Shown: positions 1-7,026 of the stretch, one piece after another | Layout of the letters: the number at the start of each line of letters is the position of its first letter | How positions within the stretch are numbered: position 1 is the first letter of the stretch | NCBI GenBank assembly: GCA_009886115.1 | Contig: VFJJ01000040.1 | Location: 1-34,256, forward strand | DNA length: 34,256 nt | Direction of reading: 5' to 3' | DNA from: Actinomycetota bacterium | GTDB lineage: Bacteria > Actinomycetota > Acidimicrobiia > IMCC26256 > VFJJ01 | Notes under the pieces: generated by a model | Database searches by the model: none | The model's input: the letters and a program-made list of their open reading frames with translations, nothing else | What the model was told of the DNA's origin: nothing | Position numbers and translations under genes: made by a program

Positions 1-932
1 GCGGGGTCTCGCCCACCATCGCCGCCGATCTGAACGCTCTCCCCGAGGTCGAAGCGGCGACGGGGCTCCGATTCGGCTTCGCGACCCTCGACGGTGACGC
101 CGAGGGCTATGCGGCGCTCGACCCGCAGACCGTGGCGAGCATCATCGACCTGCAGGTCGTCGAGGGCAGCTTCGCCGACCTGGGCGGCGCGGGTGACGAC
201 ACCGTGATGCTCCAAGACGGGCGCGCCCGCGACCTCGACGTCACGATCGGCAGCACCGTTGCGTTGGCGTTCATCGACGGATCGACAAGAGATCTCAGGG
301 TGGTCGGCATCTACGCCAAGGACGACGCGATCTACGGGTCCGAGTTCGTGGTGTCGCAAGCGCTGCACGAGTCGACGGGCATCGACCAGTTCGACCAACA
401 GGTGTTCGTGAAGCTGGCGAGCGGCGTCTCCATCGAAGAGTCTCGACCGGGGATCGAAGCTGCGGTCGCCGCGTTCCCATCGGCCGATCTCCAAGACCGC
501 GAGACGTTCATCGACGAGCAGGCCGCACAGGTCGACACGTTCGTGAACCTGATCTACGCCATGCTCGGGTTGGCCGTGATCATCGCCATCGGCAGCATCT
601 CCAACACGTTGAGCCTGTCGATCCACGAACGGACCCGGGAGATCGGGTTGGTCCGGGCGGTGGGCTCGACCCGACCCCAGACCCGGTGGATGGTCCGCTA
701 CGAGTCGTGGATCGTGGCCCTGCTCGGCACGGTGATGGGCATCGTCATCGGCGTGTTGTTCGGGTACGCGATCGTGGCCGGCCTCGAGGACGAGGGGGTC
801 GTCTTCTCGATCCCCGTCGCCAGCTTGGTGGTCGTCATCGTGGGTGCCGTCGCAGCCGGCTCGCTGGCGGCCATCCGTCCCGCCCGCCGCGCCGCCCGGC
901 TCGACATCCTCCGGGCCGTCTCGGCGGAGTGA
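1..932 (+). CDS. ABC transporter permease, FtsX/MacB-like, C-terminal part (5' end outside window)
   Basis: The reading frame is open from the first bases of the window to a TGA at 930-932, so the gene begins upstream. The first part (to about 530) reads as an extracytoplasmic MacB-type periplasmic core. It is followed by three hydrophobic segments, at about 540-600, 715-790 and 815-880. The segment after the first helix contains SIHERTREIGLVRAVG, the signature of the FtsX-like permease domain (PF02687) in lipoprotein-releasing and macrolide-type exporters, where it couples to the ATPase. The C-terminus RPARRAARLDILRAVSAE is also typical, as these proteins usually end in a PxxALR-like segment. 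The substrate cannot be told from this fragment. The ATPase partner is expected outside the window. No gene follows in the same operon, because palindrome A1 begins 15 bases after the stop. Confidence 0.9.
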   Translation, partial: GVSPTIAADLNALPEVEAATGLRFGFATLDGDAEGYAALDPQTVASIIDLQVVEGSFADLGGAGDDTVMLQDGRARDLDVTIGSTVALAFIDGSTRDLRVVGIYAKDDAIYGSEFVVSQALHESTGIDQFDQQVFVKLASGVSIEESRPGIEAAVAAFPSADLQDRETFIDEQAAQVDTFVNLIYAMLGLAVIIAIGSISNTLSLSIHERTREIGLVRAVGSTRPQTRWMVRYESWIVALLGTVMGIVIGVLFGYAIVAGLEDEGVVFSIPVASLVVVIVGAVAAGSLAAIRPARRAARLDILRAVSAE

Positions 933-946
933 GTGCACGTCGTCAT

Positions 947-997
947 CGAGCACCTGTCGCTGAAGGGCAACACGTGCGGTTCACCGACAGGTGCTCG
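947..997. repeat. Intergenic palindrome, family A copy 1
   Basis: There are perfect 13-bp inverted arms at 947-959 (cgagcacctgtcg) and 985-997 (cgacaggtgctcg) around a 25-nt spacer. A second copy lies at 31854-31900 in the opposite orientation. Aligned on the same strand, both spacers are 25 nt if the outer arm bases are taken equally, and both carry GAAGGG-N6-GTGCGGTT. It sits in the 177-bp gap between the permease and the phosphatase. There is no T-run, so a simple intrinsic terminator is not the obvious explanation. It looks like a dispersed REP-like or MITE-like element. Confidence 0.85.
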
Positions 998-1109
998 ACG
1001 GGTGCTCGATGGATTCTCGCCGTCGACACCTCCGGTTCGCCGATCGGCAACCCGGACCGGCCATGCTCTCCCCACGACTTCACCTGGCCCTGCCGGGAAG
1101 GACACCCTC

Positions 1110-1913
1110 GTGAGCACCGATATCCACCCTGAGATGCACCCCGAGATCGCTGCCCGACGCATCCCGCTCGAGGGCTCGTGGAACTTCCGCGACCTGGGCG
1201 GCTACGAGACCATCGATGGGCGCTCCATCAAGTGGCGCAAGGTGTTCCGGGCCGACGGCCTCGATGCGCTCACACCCGACGACCACGTCACGATCGTCGT
1301 CGAGCTCGGCGTGCGGGTGATCTACGACCTCCAGCGCGAGGGCGAGGTCGATCAGCCCGTCCCGCTGTACCAGCGAGCCGACGCTCCCCGGCGCGTCCAC
1401 CTGCCGATCGGCGGGCAGCTCTCGACCAACAACGGGTTCCACGAGAAGGTGCTCGCCGGCGAGATCGACCGCATCGACCCGTCCTGGATGACCGAGATGT
1501 ACGCAAACTTCTCACGTACCCACGCCGGCGACTACGGCGTGATGCTGCGGGGTCTCGCCGAGGCCGACGACCTGCCCGCGGTCTTCCACTGCGCGGCCGG
1601 CAAGGACCGGACCGGGATCGGCGCCGCGCTCTTGCTCGCGGTGCTCGGGGTCCCCGACGACACGATCGTGGCCGACTACCACCTCACCGAGCAGGCCCGG
1701 CTCCCGCGCATCAAGGAGATGGGCGACCGCCTCGCCGAACAGGGCGTCGACATCAACAACCTCCGGGGCTACTTCGGTGCCGCTCCCGAGTGCATGCGCG
1801 ACACGCTGGCCAGCCTCCGGTCGGAGTTCGACTCTATCGAGCGGTTCCTGGCCGAGGAGGCCGGCGTCGACTCGACGACGATCACCCGCCTGCGCTCTCT
1901 GCTCTTGGAGTAA
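1110..1913 (+). CDS. Tyrosine-protein phosphatase (Y_phosphatase3 family)
   Basis: A 267-residue cytoplasmic protein with the cysteine-phosphatase P-loop HCAAGKDRTG (His160, Cys161, Arg at the end of the loop), the signature of PF13350-type tyrosine or dual-specificity phosphatases. The N-terminal segment SWNFRDLGGY is also characteristic of this family. The nucleophilic Cys and the phosphate-binding Arg are both present, so it should be active. The GTG at 1110 was chosen because it has a purine-rich ribosome site (ggaagga, about 1096-1102) and starts just ahead of the conserved domain. The open frame extends upstream to 933, but that part runs through palindrome A1 and is low-complexity. The family acts on phosphotyrosine or phosphoinositides; the substrate here is unknown. 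It is monocistronic and is followed by an 18-bp tandem repeat and palindrome B1. Confidence 0.88.
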   Translation: MSTDIHPEMHPEIAARRIPLEGSWNFRDLGGYETIDGRSIKWRKVFRADGLDALTPDDHVTIVVELGVRVIYDLQREGEVDQPVPLYQRADAPRRVHLPIGGQLSTNNGFHEKVLAGEIDRIDPSWMTEMYANFSRTHAGDYGVMLRGLAEADDLPAVFHCAAGKDRTGIGAALLLAVLGVPDDTIVADYHLTEQARLPRIKEMGDRLAEQGVDINNLRGYFGAAPECMRDTLASLRSEFDSIERFLAEEAGVDSTTITRLRSLLLE

Positions 1914-1920
1914 CAGCCTG

Positions 1921-1974
1921 CCTGCAACGATCCAACTGCCTGCAACGCGCCAACTGCCTGCAACGCGCCAACTG
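1921..1974. repeat. 18-bp tandem repeat, three units, abutting palindrome B1
   Basis: Units 1921-1938, 1939-1956 and 1957-1974 follow the consensus cctgcaacgcgccaactg; only the first unit differs, by two bases. The last unit runs into the left arm of the palindrome at 1966-2019, sharing gccaactg with it. The array may therefore have grown by duplication of the element's edge. It begins seven bases after the phosphatase stop codon. Confidence 0.9.
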
Positions 1975-2019
1975 TCAGCGTGGCGGGCCGTATCCGGCCC
2001 GCCACGCTGACAGTTGGCG
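1966..2019. repeat. Long perfect hairpin, family B copy 1
   Basis: A 25-bp perfect stem (1966-1990 with 1995-2019) closes on the 4-nt loop tatc. It sits between the convergent ends of the phosphatase and fumC, where it could act as a bidirectional terminator. A second copy at 9522-9571, however, lies in a divergent promoter region, so termination cannot be its general role. The copies are in opposite orientation, with loops tatc and gata. Confidence 0.9.
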
Positions 2020-2025
2020 ATGGCA

Positions 2026-3465
2026 CTACCGCGACCCGCCGCGCGTCATGGCTCCCAGGTCGAGGATGCGGTCGAGGTCGGCCGCGGCCATGAGGCCTCG
2101 CTCGACGACCACGTCGCGCACCGGGCGGCGCTCTCGCACGGCCTGCTGCACGACACCGGCGACGACCTCGTAGCCGAGGTGGGGGTTGAGCGCGGTGGCG
2201 ATGGCGGGCGACGAGCCGGCGTGGCGCAGGCACGTTGCCTCGTCGGCGACAATACCGTCGACACAGCGGGAGGCGAAGACCTGGCACACGTTTGCCAGCA
2301 ACCGCAACGATTCCAGCAGGTTCCGGGCCATCACCGGCAGGTACGTGTTCAGCTCGAACGCCCCGTGCGAGCCGGCGAAGGCCACTGCCGTGTCGTTGCC
2401 CACGATCTGCACGGCCACCTGAGCGACGACCTCGGGAATCACCGGGTTCACCTTGCCCGGCATGATCGACGAGCCCGGTTGGAGGTCGGGCAGGTGGATC
2501 TCGCCGAGGCCGGCCGCGGGACCCGAGCCCATCCAGCGCAGGTCGTTGGCGATCTTCATGAGCCCAATGGCCGCCGTGCGGACCTGACCCGAGGTCTCGA
2601 CGAGCGCATCGGGTGCCGCCTGGCTGGCGAAGCGGTCGCGGGCCACGGTGAACGGCAGGTCGAGCCGTTGTGCGAGCGCCGCGATCACGGCCGGCCCGAA
2701 ACCCTTGGGGGCGTTGAGCCCCGTCCCAACGGCCGTTCCCCCGAGCGGCAGCTCGGCCAGACGGGGCACGGCGTCCCGCAGCCGTTGCGCGGCATCCTCG
2801 ACCTGGGTCGCGTACCCGCCGAGCTCCTGTCCCAACGTGATCGGCACGGCGTCCATGAGATGGGTACGGCCGGCCTTCACGACGTGCGCCAGCTCCCGGG
2901 CCTTGGCCCGCAACGAGGCCGCGAGCGTCTCGAGCGCGGGGACGGCCTGCCTTACCACCAGCTCCGTGGCGGCGATGCGGATGGCGGAGGGGAACACGTC
3001 GTTCGACGACTGGCTGGCGTTCACGTGGTCGTTGGGATGCACCGGGGGCCGGCGGGGCCCCAGCCGGTCGGTCGCCAACGAGGCGATCACCTCGTTGGCG
3101 TTCATGTTCGACGACGTGCCCGAGCCGGTCTGGAACACGTCGACGGGGAACTGGTCGTACCAGCGGCCGTCCGCCACCTCGTTCGCCGCCGCGGCGATCG
3201 CCCGGGCCATGGCGGTGGTCACCCCGGGAACCGACCGCAGCCGCCCGTTCACCAATGCGGCCTCGGCCTTGACGAGTGCCAGCGCCCTGATGAGCGCGCG
3301 CTCGATGGGCACGCCCGAGATCGGGAAGTTGGCAACGGCCCGCGCCGTCTGGGCCCCGTAGCGAGCCTCGGCCGGCACGTCGACCGTCCCCAGCGAGTCG
3401 TGCTCGACCCGGGTCTCGCGCCTGCTGGTACTCGTTCCGTTGGTCTCGCCTCTCGCACCGCCCAT
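2026..3465 (-). CDS. fumC: Fumarate hydratase, class II
   Basis: A 479-residue member of the fumarase/aspartase superfamily, which forms homotetramers with active sites built from three subunits. It hydrates fumarate to L-malate in the TCA cycle. Visible signatures are the N-terminal [15 protein letters not shown], the [13 protein letters not shown] segment, [14 protein letters not shown], and the mobile catalytic loop [11 protein letters not shown] at about residues 325-335. The wording of these blocks favours FumC over aspartase or argininosuccinate lyase. The ATG at 3465 was preferred over one at 3492, which would place the start inside palindrome C1 and add a non-conserved extension. mdh, the next TCA step, lies about 1.6 kb upstream on the same strand, separated by a toxin-antitoxin pair. 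Confidence 0.93.
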   Translation of the reverse strand: MGGARGETNGTSTSRRETRVEHDSLGTVDVPAEARYGAQTARAVANFPISGVPIERALIRALALVKAEAALVNGRLRSVPGVTTAMARAIAAAANEVADGRWYDQFPVDVFQTGSGTSSNMNANEVIASLATDRLGPRRPPVHPNDHVNASQSSNDVFPSAIRIAATELVVRQAVPALETLAASLRAKARELAHVVKAGRTHLMDAVPITLGQELGGYATQVEDAAQRLRDAVPRLAELPLGGTAVGTGLNAPKGFGPAVIAALAQRLDLPFTVARDRFASQAAPDALVETSGQVRTAAIGLMKIANDLRWMGSGPAAGLGEIHLPDLQPGSSIMPGKVNPVIPEVVAQVAVQIVGNDTAVAFAGSHGAFELNTYLPVMARNLLESLRLLANVCQVFASRCVDGIVADEATCLRHAGSSPAIATALNPHLGYEVVAGVVQQAVRERRPVRDVVVERGLMAAADLDRILDLGAMTRGGSR

Positions 3466-3472
3466 CCCCGCA

Positions 3473-3515
3473 TTCTTCGCGCTTTCGCGCACCCCCGGTG
3501 CAAAATCGCGAAGAA
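3473..3515. repeat. Intergenic palindrome, family C copy 1
   Basis: A 43-nt element with perfect 9-bp outer arms (ttcttcgcg at 3473-3481, cgcgaagaa at 3507-3515) and an inner gcacc-ccc-ggtgc hairpin at 3489-3501. The second copy at 13019-13061 has the same length and orientation and 39 of 43 identical bases. Here it lies between the mazF stop (3533) and the fumC start (3465), so it falls in the fumC leader region. Confidence 0.88.
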
Positions 3516-3532
3516 ACCTAGAAACGAGACGC

Positions 3533-3850
3533 TCAATCGAGGCCGAGGAGGGTCGTCAGCGCTTCGTCGACGCTCCACAGCTCGTCCCGGCTGAGGTGGC
3601 CCCTGAGATCCCCGAGCCGCTGGGCATCGACGGCGCCGATCTGCTCGACGAGGACCCGCGTCGTCTCACCGTCGAGGTCGATCTCGGGCCGAAACGACGC
3701 GGGACGGGCGCTGCGCGAGGTCGGGGCCACGATCACCACCGAACGGTGAAGGAACTCGTCGGCTTGGACCACGACGGCGAAGCGATCGCCGTGCAGCTCA
3801 TGACCGACACCGTTCGGCAGCTTGAATCGGCAGACGTCACCCCGGAGCAC
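3533..3850 (-). CDS. mazF: MazF/PemK-family endoribonuclease toxin
   Basis: A 105-residue protein starting at a GTG. It opens with [19 protein letters not shown] and continues [20 protein letters not shown], then [15 protein letters not shown] and LVEQIGAVD. This is the full order of blocks in the MazF/PemK fold (PF02452), a sequence-specific mRNA interferase. The conserved Arg near the start and the Thr-Ser after VIVAP match the usual active-site region. It overlaps the upstream antitoxin gene by 14 bases, the usual coupled antitoxin-toxin arrangement. It lies directly upstream of fumC on the same strand, so read-through into fumC is possible. The cleavage motif cannot be predicted from sequence. 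Confidence 0.88.
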   Translation of the reverse strand: MLRGDVCRFKLPNGVGHELHGDRFAVVVQADEFLHRSVVIVAPTSRSARPASFRPEIDLDGETTRVLVEQIGAVDAQRLGDLRGHLSRDELWSVDEALTTLLGLD

Positions 3851-4076
3851 GCAGCGACTCCATGAGCGAAGCGACGGCGAGCATCTCGGCGCGATCGGCC
3901 TCGTCGGCCTCGAGCGCCGCGGCCTCGGCTGCAAGCTCCGAGGGACGCTGAAGCCGGCGAGCCGACGAGATCAGGGCCGAGCGGATGGCCTCCGATCGAG
4001 AGAGCCCCGTGGCCTCCAGCACCCGGAGTGCCTGCTGGGCTTCGGTGTCGAGCCTGACCGAGATGGCGTCCGTCAC
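3837..4076 (-). CDS. Ribbon-helix-helix antitoxin (partner of MazF-like toxin)
   Basis: A 79-residue protein starting at GTG. Residues about 4-45 (ISVRLDTEAQQALRVLEAT then GLSRSEAIRSALI) have the beta-strand plus two-helix pattern of CopG/Arc DNA-binding domains. The acidic, Ala/Glu-rich C-terminal tail is the expected toxin-neutralising region. The stop overlaps the toxin start by 14 bases. The gene appears leaderless: TACACT at 4083-4088 lies six bases upstream of the GTG. An inverted repeat covers that -10 box, which is consistent with autorepression. Confidence 0.85.
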   Translation of the reverse strand: MTDAISVRLDTEAQQALRVLEATGLSRSEAIRSALISSARRLQRPSELAAEAAALEADEADRAEMLAVASLMESLRAPG

Positions 4077-4082
4077 CCCCAG

Positions 4083-4107
4083 AGTGTACCACAAAACGCG
4101 ATACATT
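4083..4107 (-). promoter_or_regulatory. Toxin-antitoxin promoter with putative autorepression operator
   Basis: AGTGTA (4083-4088) and TACATT (4102-4107) form an imperfect inverted repeat with a 13-nt centre, a spacing compatible with tandem RHH dimers. Read on the minus strand, the inner half-site is TACACT, which also serves as a -10 hexamer six bases before the antitoxin GTG. A bound repressor would block the promoter directly. This is inferred from sequence alone. Confidence 0.5.
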
Positions 4108-4152
4108 GCCCCGCGCCTCGGTTCTCGTGGGGCTGGCGTCCGGCCCCCGACG

Positions 4153-5085
4153 CTACGAGAGGAACTGGGTGACGTCGGACTGCTTGGCTCGCACGGCCTC
4201 GGCGGCCTCGCGCAGGGCGCCCAGCTCGGCGGCGGAGAGGGGGAGCTCGACGATCTGCTCCACGCCGCCCCGGCCGAGCTTGGCCGACACGCCGAGGTAC
4301 ACGTCGGAGATCCCGTACTGGCCCGTGACCCAGGCGCACACCGGCATCTCGGCCTTGGAGTCGGTGGCCACCGCCTCCACCATCTTCGCTGCCGCACTCG
4401 CCGGGGCGTAGTAGGCCGAGCCCGTCTTGAGCAGCGCCACGATCTCGGCGCCGCCGTCACGGGTCTTCTGCACCAGCCAGTCGATGGTCTCGGCGTCGGC
4501 GATCTCGGTGAGCGGTCGACCGTCGACCCGAACCAGCGACGGCACCGGCACCATCGTGTCGCCGTGCGAACCCAGGGTGATGGCCTCCACCTTCGACGGC
4601 GACACGCCGAACTTCTCGGCCACGAAGTGCTTGAAGCGGGCCGTGTCGAGCATCCCGGCCTGGCCCATCACCCGGGCCGACGGGAATTCGCTCACCCGGG
4701 CGGCCAACGCCGTCATCTCGTCGAGCGGGTTCGACACCACGATGAGCACGGCGTCGGGCGAGGTGGCCACGAGCTGGCGGGTGACGTCGCCGACGATCTT
4801 GGCGTTCACCTCGAGGAGGTCCATGCGGCTCATGCCCGGCTTGCGGGCCAAACCAGCGGTGATCACGCAAATGTCGGAGCCCTCCGACTCGGCGTAGCCG
4901 TTCGACCCCACGATACGGGTGTCGAAGCCCACAATCGAGCGGCTCTGCATCATGTCGAGCGCGATGCCCTGGGGCTTGCCCTCGATGATGTCGATGACGA
5001 CCACCTCGTCGGCGTACCCCGCCTCGGCGACTCGCTGGACGGTGGTGGAGCCGTAGAACCCTGACCCGACGACGGTGACCTTCAT
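4153..5085 (-). CDS. mdh: Malate dehydrogenase, LDH-like type
   Basis: A 310-residue cytoplasmic NAD-dependent dehydrogenase that oxidises L-malate to oxaloacetate. The Rossmann nucleotide loop is GSGFYGS (residues 7-13), with an acidic residue (VVVIDI) at the end of the second strand, as for NAD. Substrate-binding arginines appear in AGLARKPGMSRMDLL, the catalytic His in GSHGDTMVP (about residue 174), and the conserved Asn in VVSNPLDEMT. The overall form is that of the LDH-like (tetrameric) malate dehydrogenases, not the E. coli dimeric type. The ATG at 5085 has a weak purine-rich site (gagg) about 10 bases upstream, and a TACCGT -10-like box sits at 5128-5133. Its product pathway links it to fumC and icd in this window. 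Confidence 0.93.
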   Translation of the reverse strand: MKVTVVGSGFYGSTTVQRVAEAGYADEVVVIDIIEGKPQGIALDMMQSRSIVGFDTRIVGSNGYAESEGSDICVITAGLARKPGMSRMDLLEVNAKIVGDVTRQLVATSPDAVLIVVSNPLDEMTALAARVSEFPSARVMGQAGMLDTARFKHFVAEKFGVSPSKVEAITLGSHGDTMVPVPSLVRVDGRPLTEIADAETIDWLVQKTRDGGAEIVALLKTGSAYYAPASAAAKMVEAVATDSKAEMPVCAWVTGQYGISDVYLGVSAKLGRGGVEQIVELPLSAAELGALREAAEAVRAKQSDVTQFLS

Positions 5086-5100
5086 GGCGCGACAGACCTC

Positions 5101-5331
5101 ACGAGAGAGCGGGCTGGTGACGCCGAAACGGTAGCGCTGACCGTTTGGCAGGCCGGAACCGGTCGTCCGACACCCACGATCGAGCCGGGCGATCCCGGGA
5201 CCTACTGCTTGCCGTGGTCGGGGCTCGAGAACGTGTCCGAAGGCCGCCGCGACGGGATGCTCGAAACTGCGTCGCGCTATCGGGATTCGATCTTCCGCTT
5301 CGCCGACGAGATCGTCTCCAAGCTCAGGTAG
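5101..5331 (+). other. Possible coding remnant without a start codon
   Basis: The plus-strand frame ending in TAG at 5329-5331 reads smoothly for about 75 codons and ends SRYRDSIFRFADEIVSKLR. Upstream it has no credible start, and the frame closes with a TGA at about 5062 inside mdh. The amino-acid composition looks coding, but I cannot assign a family. It is best read as the 3' end of a decayed gene. No intact gene is present from 5086 to 6109. Confidence 0.3.
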
Positions 5332-5348
5332 CTCGATCGGCCCATGGG

Positions 5349-5462
5349 TCAGTCGGGGATCGGCTGGGCTAGGTGCGCAGAGAGGTCACCGATCAGGTCG
5401 CCGTCGTCGATGAGCTCCGCGTAGCGGTAGAGCAGGTTGGTGATCTCGGTCTCAGGGCTCAC
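5349..5462 (-). pseudogene. Truncated SnoaL/NTF2-like gene, N-terminal 37 codons
   Basis: A GTG at 5462 is preceded by a strong ribosome site (gaggagg, eight bases upstream). The peptide starts SPETEITNLLYRYAELIDDG, the typical N-terminal helix of SnoaL-like (NTF2-fold) proteins of about 130-150 residues. After residue 24 the sequence loses the family pattern and stops at 5349. The beta-sheet cone that forms the pocket is missing, so this is a truncated remnant whose translation signals survive. A full-length relative is present at 18769-19362. Confidence 0.6.
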
Positions 5463-5549
5463 GTACTCGCCTCCTCGGTGGGTCGGCCGTCACGGCACAC
5501 ACGACCGCGATCACACGATCCGATCGCGCGGTCACGCGCTCCGGAGCGA

Positions 5550-6097
5550 CCGGGCCGCCGGCGAATTGGTGCGCCCAGCTGCAACGGCCGTGGCGGTCCC
5601 CGGAGGTGTGGTGATCGCGACCGGTGAAGGGGACGAGCGCGCCGCCACAGCGCTGGTTGCGTTTGTCGGGTTCGCGGGCGATGTGCGGTGGATGCGCCGC
5701 GTTCCCGGACATGCGGCCGTGTAGAAGTCACCGGCGGGAAGGATCGATCGTCCAGCGCGATGCGACCGGCGCTCCGGTTGCCGTCTTTCGACAGGGTGTC
5801 TGGCTCGACGATGCCGGCACCCTCGCTGCCCTCCAGCGAACAGTGTCGTTCGAGTTCGAGATGAACGGCGCGTTGGTCTGCGGCTGGACGATGATCGACA
5901 CCACCAACGGGCAGCCCGTCCAGACCTGGACGAGCAGCGACGCATTCGCCGTGGGCTGTTGCGGCGACGGGCCTTTCGTGCACACGGCCCAGACCGGCGG
6001 GGTGGTGATCTCGACGAACAGCCCAGTCGTCAATGTTTGGCTACCGGCGGGGCTCTCTCAGCCGACGGTGACGACCTCGCTCGTCACCCCGCGCTGA
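5550..6097 (+). pseudogene. Frameshifted remnant, possibly of a beta-propeller-like protein
   Basis: Two plus-strand frames carry complementary coding-like stretches. The first (to a TAG near 5724) includes AVPGGVVIATGEGDERAATA and VGFAGDVRWMRRVPGH. The second (about 5755-6097) includes GAPVAVFRQGVWLDDAGTL and GWTMIDTTNGQPVQTW and ends TSLVTPR. Together they look like one gene broken by a frameshift near 5720-5760. The alternation of short beta-strands with W, D and TG resembles PQQ or related propeller blades, but the family is a guess. No start codon with a ribosome site is visible. Confidence 0.4.
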
Positions 6098-6109
6098 GCC
6101 CGCACCTCG

Positions 6110-6940
6110 TCAGGCGCCCGTTCGGCGACCGTCGACCTCGCCGAGCATGACGCGGCGGGCCTCGGCCAGCTCTTGGATGCGGTGCGCCGCGTCGACCTCG
6201 GCGCCGCCGTGGTCGGGATGGGCGACCTTCAAGAGCCGCCGATAGCGACGCTGCACGTCGACCCGGGAGGCCGCGTCGGTCGGCCCGTATCCCAACACCT
6301 CCATGGCCCAACGGAGCTCGCTCGGCACCCGGCTCCAGTCGAGCACGCTCGGTCGAGCGCCGGGGCCCGACCCCGACCCGTCGGCGCCATGGCCGCCGGG
6401 ACCGCCGGGGCCGCTGGGGCTGCTCCCGTCGAGCACGAAGGTCACAGGCTCGAACTCGGTGACGTAGCGGACCGTCACGTCGACCGGGAACACGTCGGGC
6501 GTCCCGACCGAACGTTCGATCGACTCCAGGCACTGGGCCCGGGGCCGTGGGGCCAAACGGGAAGCGGCCCACACCGCCGCGATGAGCTGGGGGACGGGAT
6601 ACTGCGACGACACGTCGAGCTCGACGACGAGGCCCCCGTCCTCACCCAGCAACCGGTGCCGGGAACGGGCCAGGCCCACGAGATCGGTCTGGAGCCGAAA
6701 GCGCAGCCGGCGCCGAGGTACGTCGATGCTGCCCTGACGAGCCTCGGCGAGGAACGCCGGGACCTCGGCGCGCTGATCGTCGTCGAGACCAGCCGCCCCC
6801 ATCGACGCGACACATCCCAGCAACAGCGCTGCCGCCGAGCCGCCAGCCGGGAGCTGCGTCGAGGCGATCGCCACGCGACGGGTCGGCATGTGCCGGCGCG
6901 TGTGACGCACCTCCAGCTCGGCCAACGCATCGAGGGTCAC
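6110..6940 (-). CDS. J-domain protein with unknown N-terminal region
   Basis: A 276-residue protein starting at GTG 6940, with ggagg about eight bases upstream. The C-terminal 60 residues form a J domain: WAMEVLGYGPTDAASRVDV, then YRRLLKVAHPDHGG, which contains the HPD motif that stimulates DnaK ATPase. The first 175 or so residues match no family I recognise. They contain a hydrophobic Ala/Leu stretch (about 37-52) that could be buried or could be a membrane segment. A Gly/Ser/Pro linker (about residues 173-200) joins the two parts. A C-terminal J domain without the G/F and zinc regions makes this a class III (DnaJC-like) co-chaperone that probably recruits DnaK to a specific client. It lies downstream of icd on the same strand, 86 bases away. 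Confidence 0.75.
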   Translation of the reverse strand: MTLDALAELEVRHTRRHMPTRRVAIASTQLPAGGSAAALLLGCVASMGAAGLDDDQRAEVPAFLAEARQGSIDVPRRRLRFRLQTDLVGLARSRHRLLGEDGGLVVELDVSSQYPVPQLIAAVWAASRLAPRPRAQCLESIERSVGTPDVFPVDVTVRYVTEFEPVTFVLDGSSPSGPGGPGGHGADGSGSGPGARPSVLDWSRVPSELRWAMEVLGYGPTDAASRVDVQRRYRRLLKVAHPDHGGAEVDAAHRIQELAEARRVMLGEVDGRRTGA

Positions 6941-7026
6941 GGAACCTCCATCTCAGCTCCCACAGGAGCCTTCGGTTCGGTGACCCTCGTCGGATGCGCA
7001 ACAGGTGTCAGGCGATGCGCTCGCAG

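Noticed and set aside
947-3515. Intrinsic transcription terminators at the palindromes
   Set aside because: None is followed by a T-run, families A and B occur in promoter-proximal positions, and loops are conserved. They are listed as repeats; factor-independent termination is not supported, though copies between convergent genes could still stop transcription.
2014-3594. Long plus-strand open frame opposite fumC, and similar long antisense frames opposite mdh, icd, purH and glnD
   Set aside because: These are GC-rich shadow frames with Arg/Gly/His-rich composition and no family motifs, while the opposite strand encodes a complete conserved enzyme.
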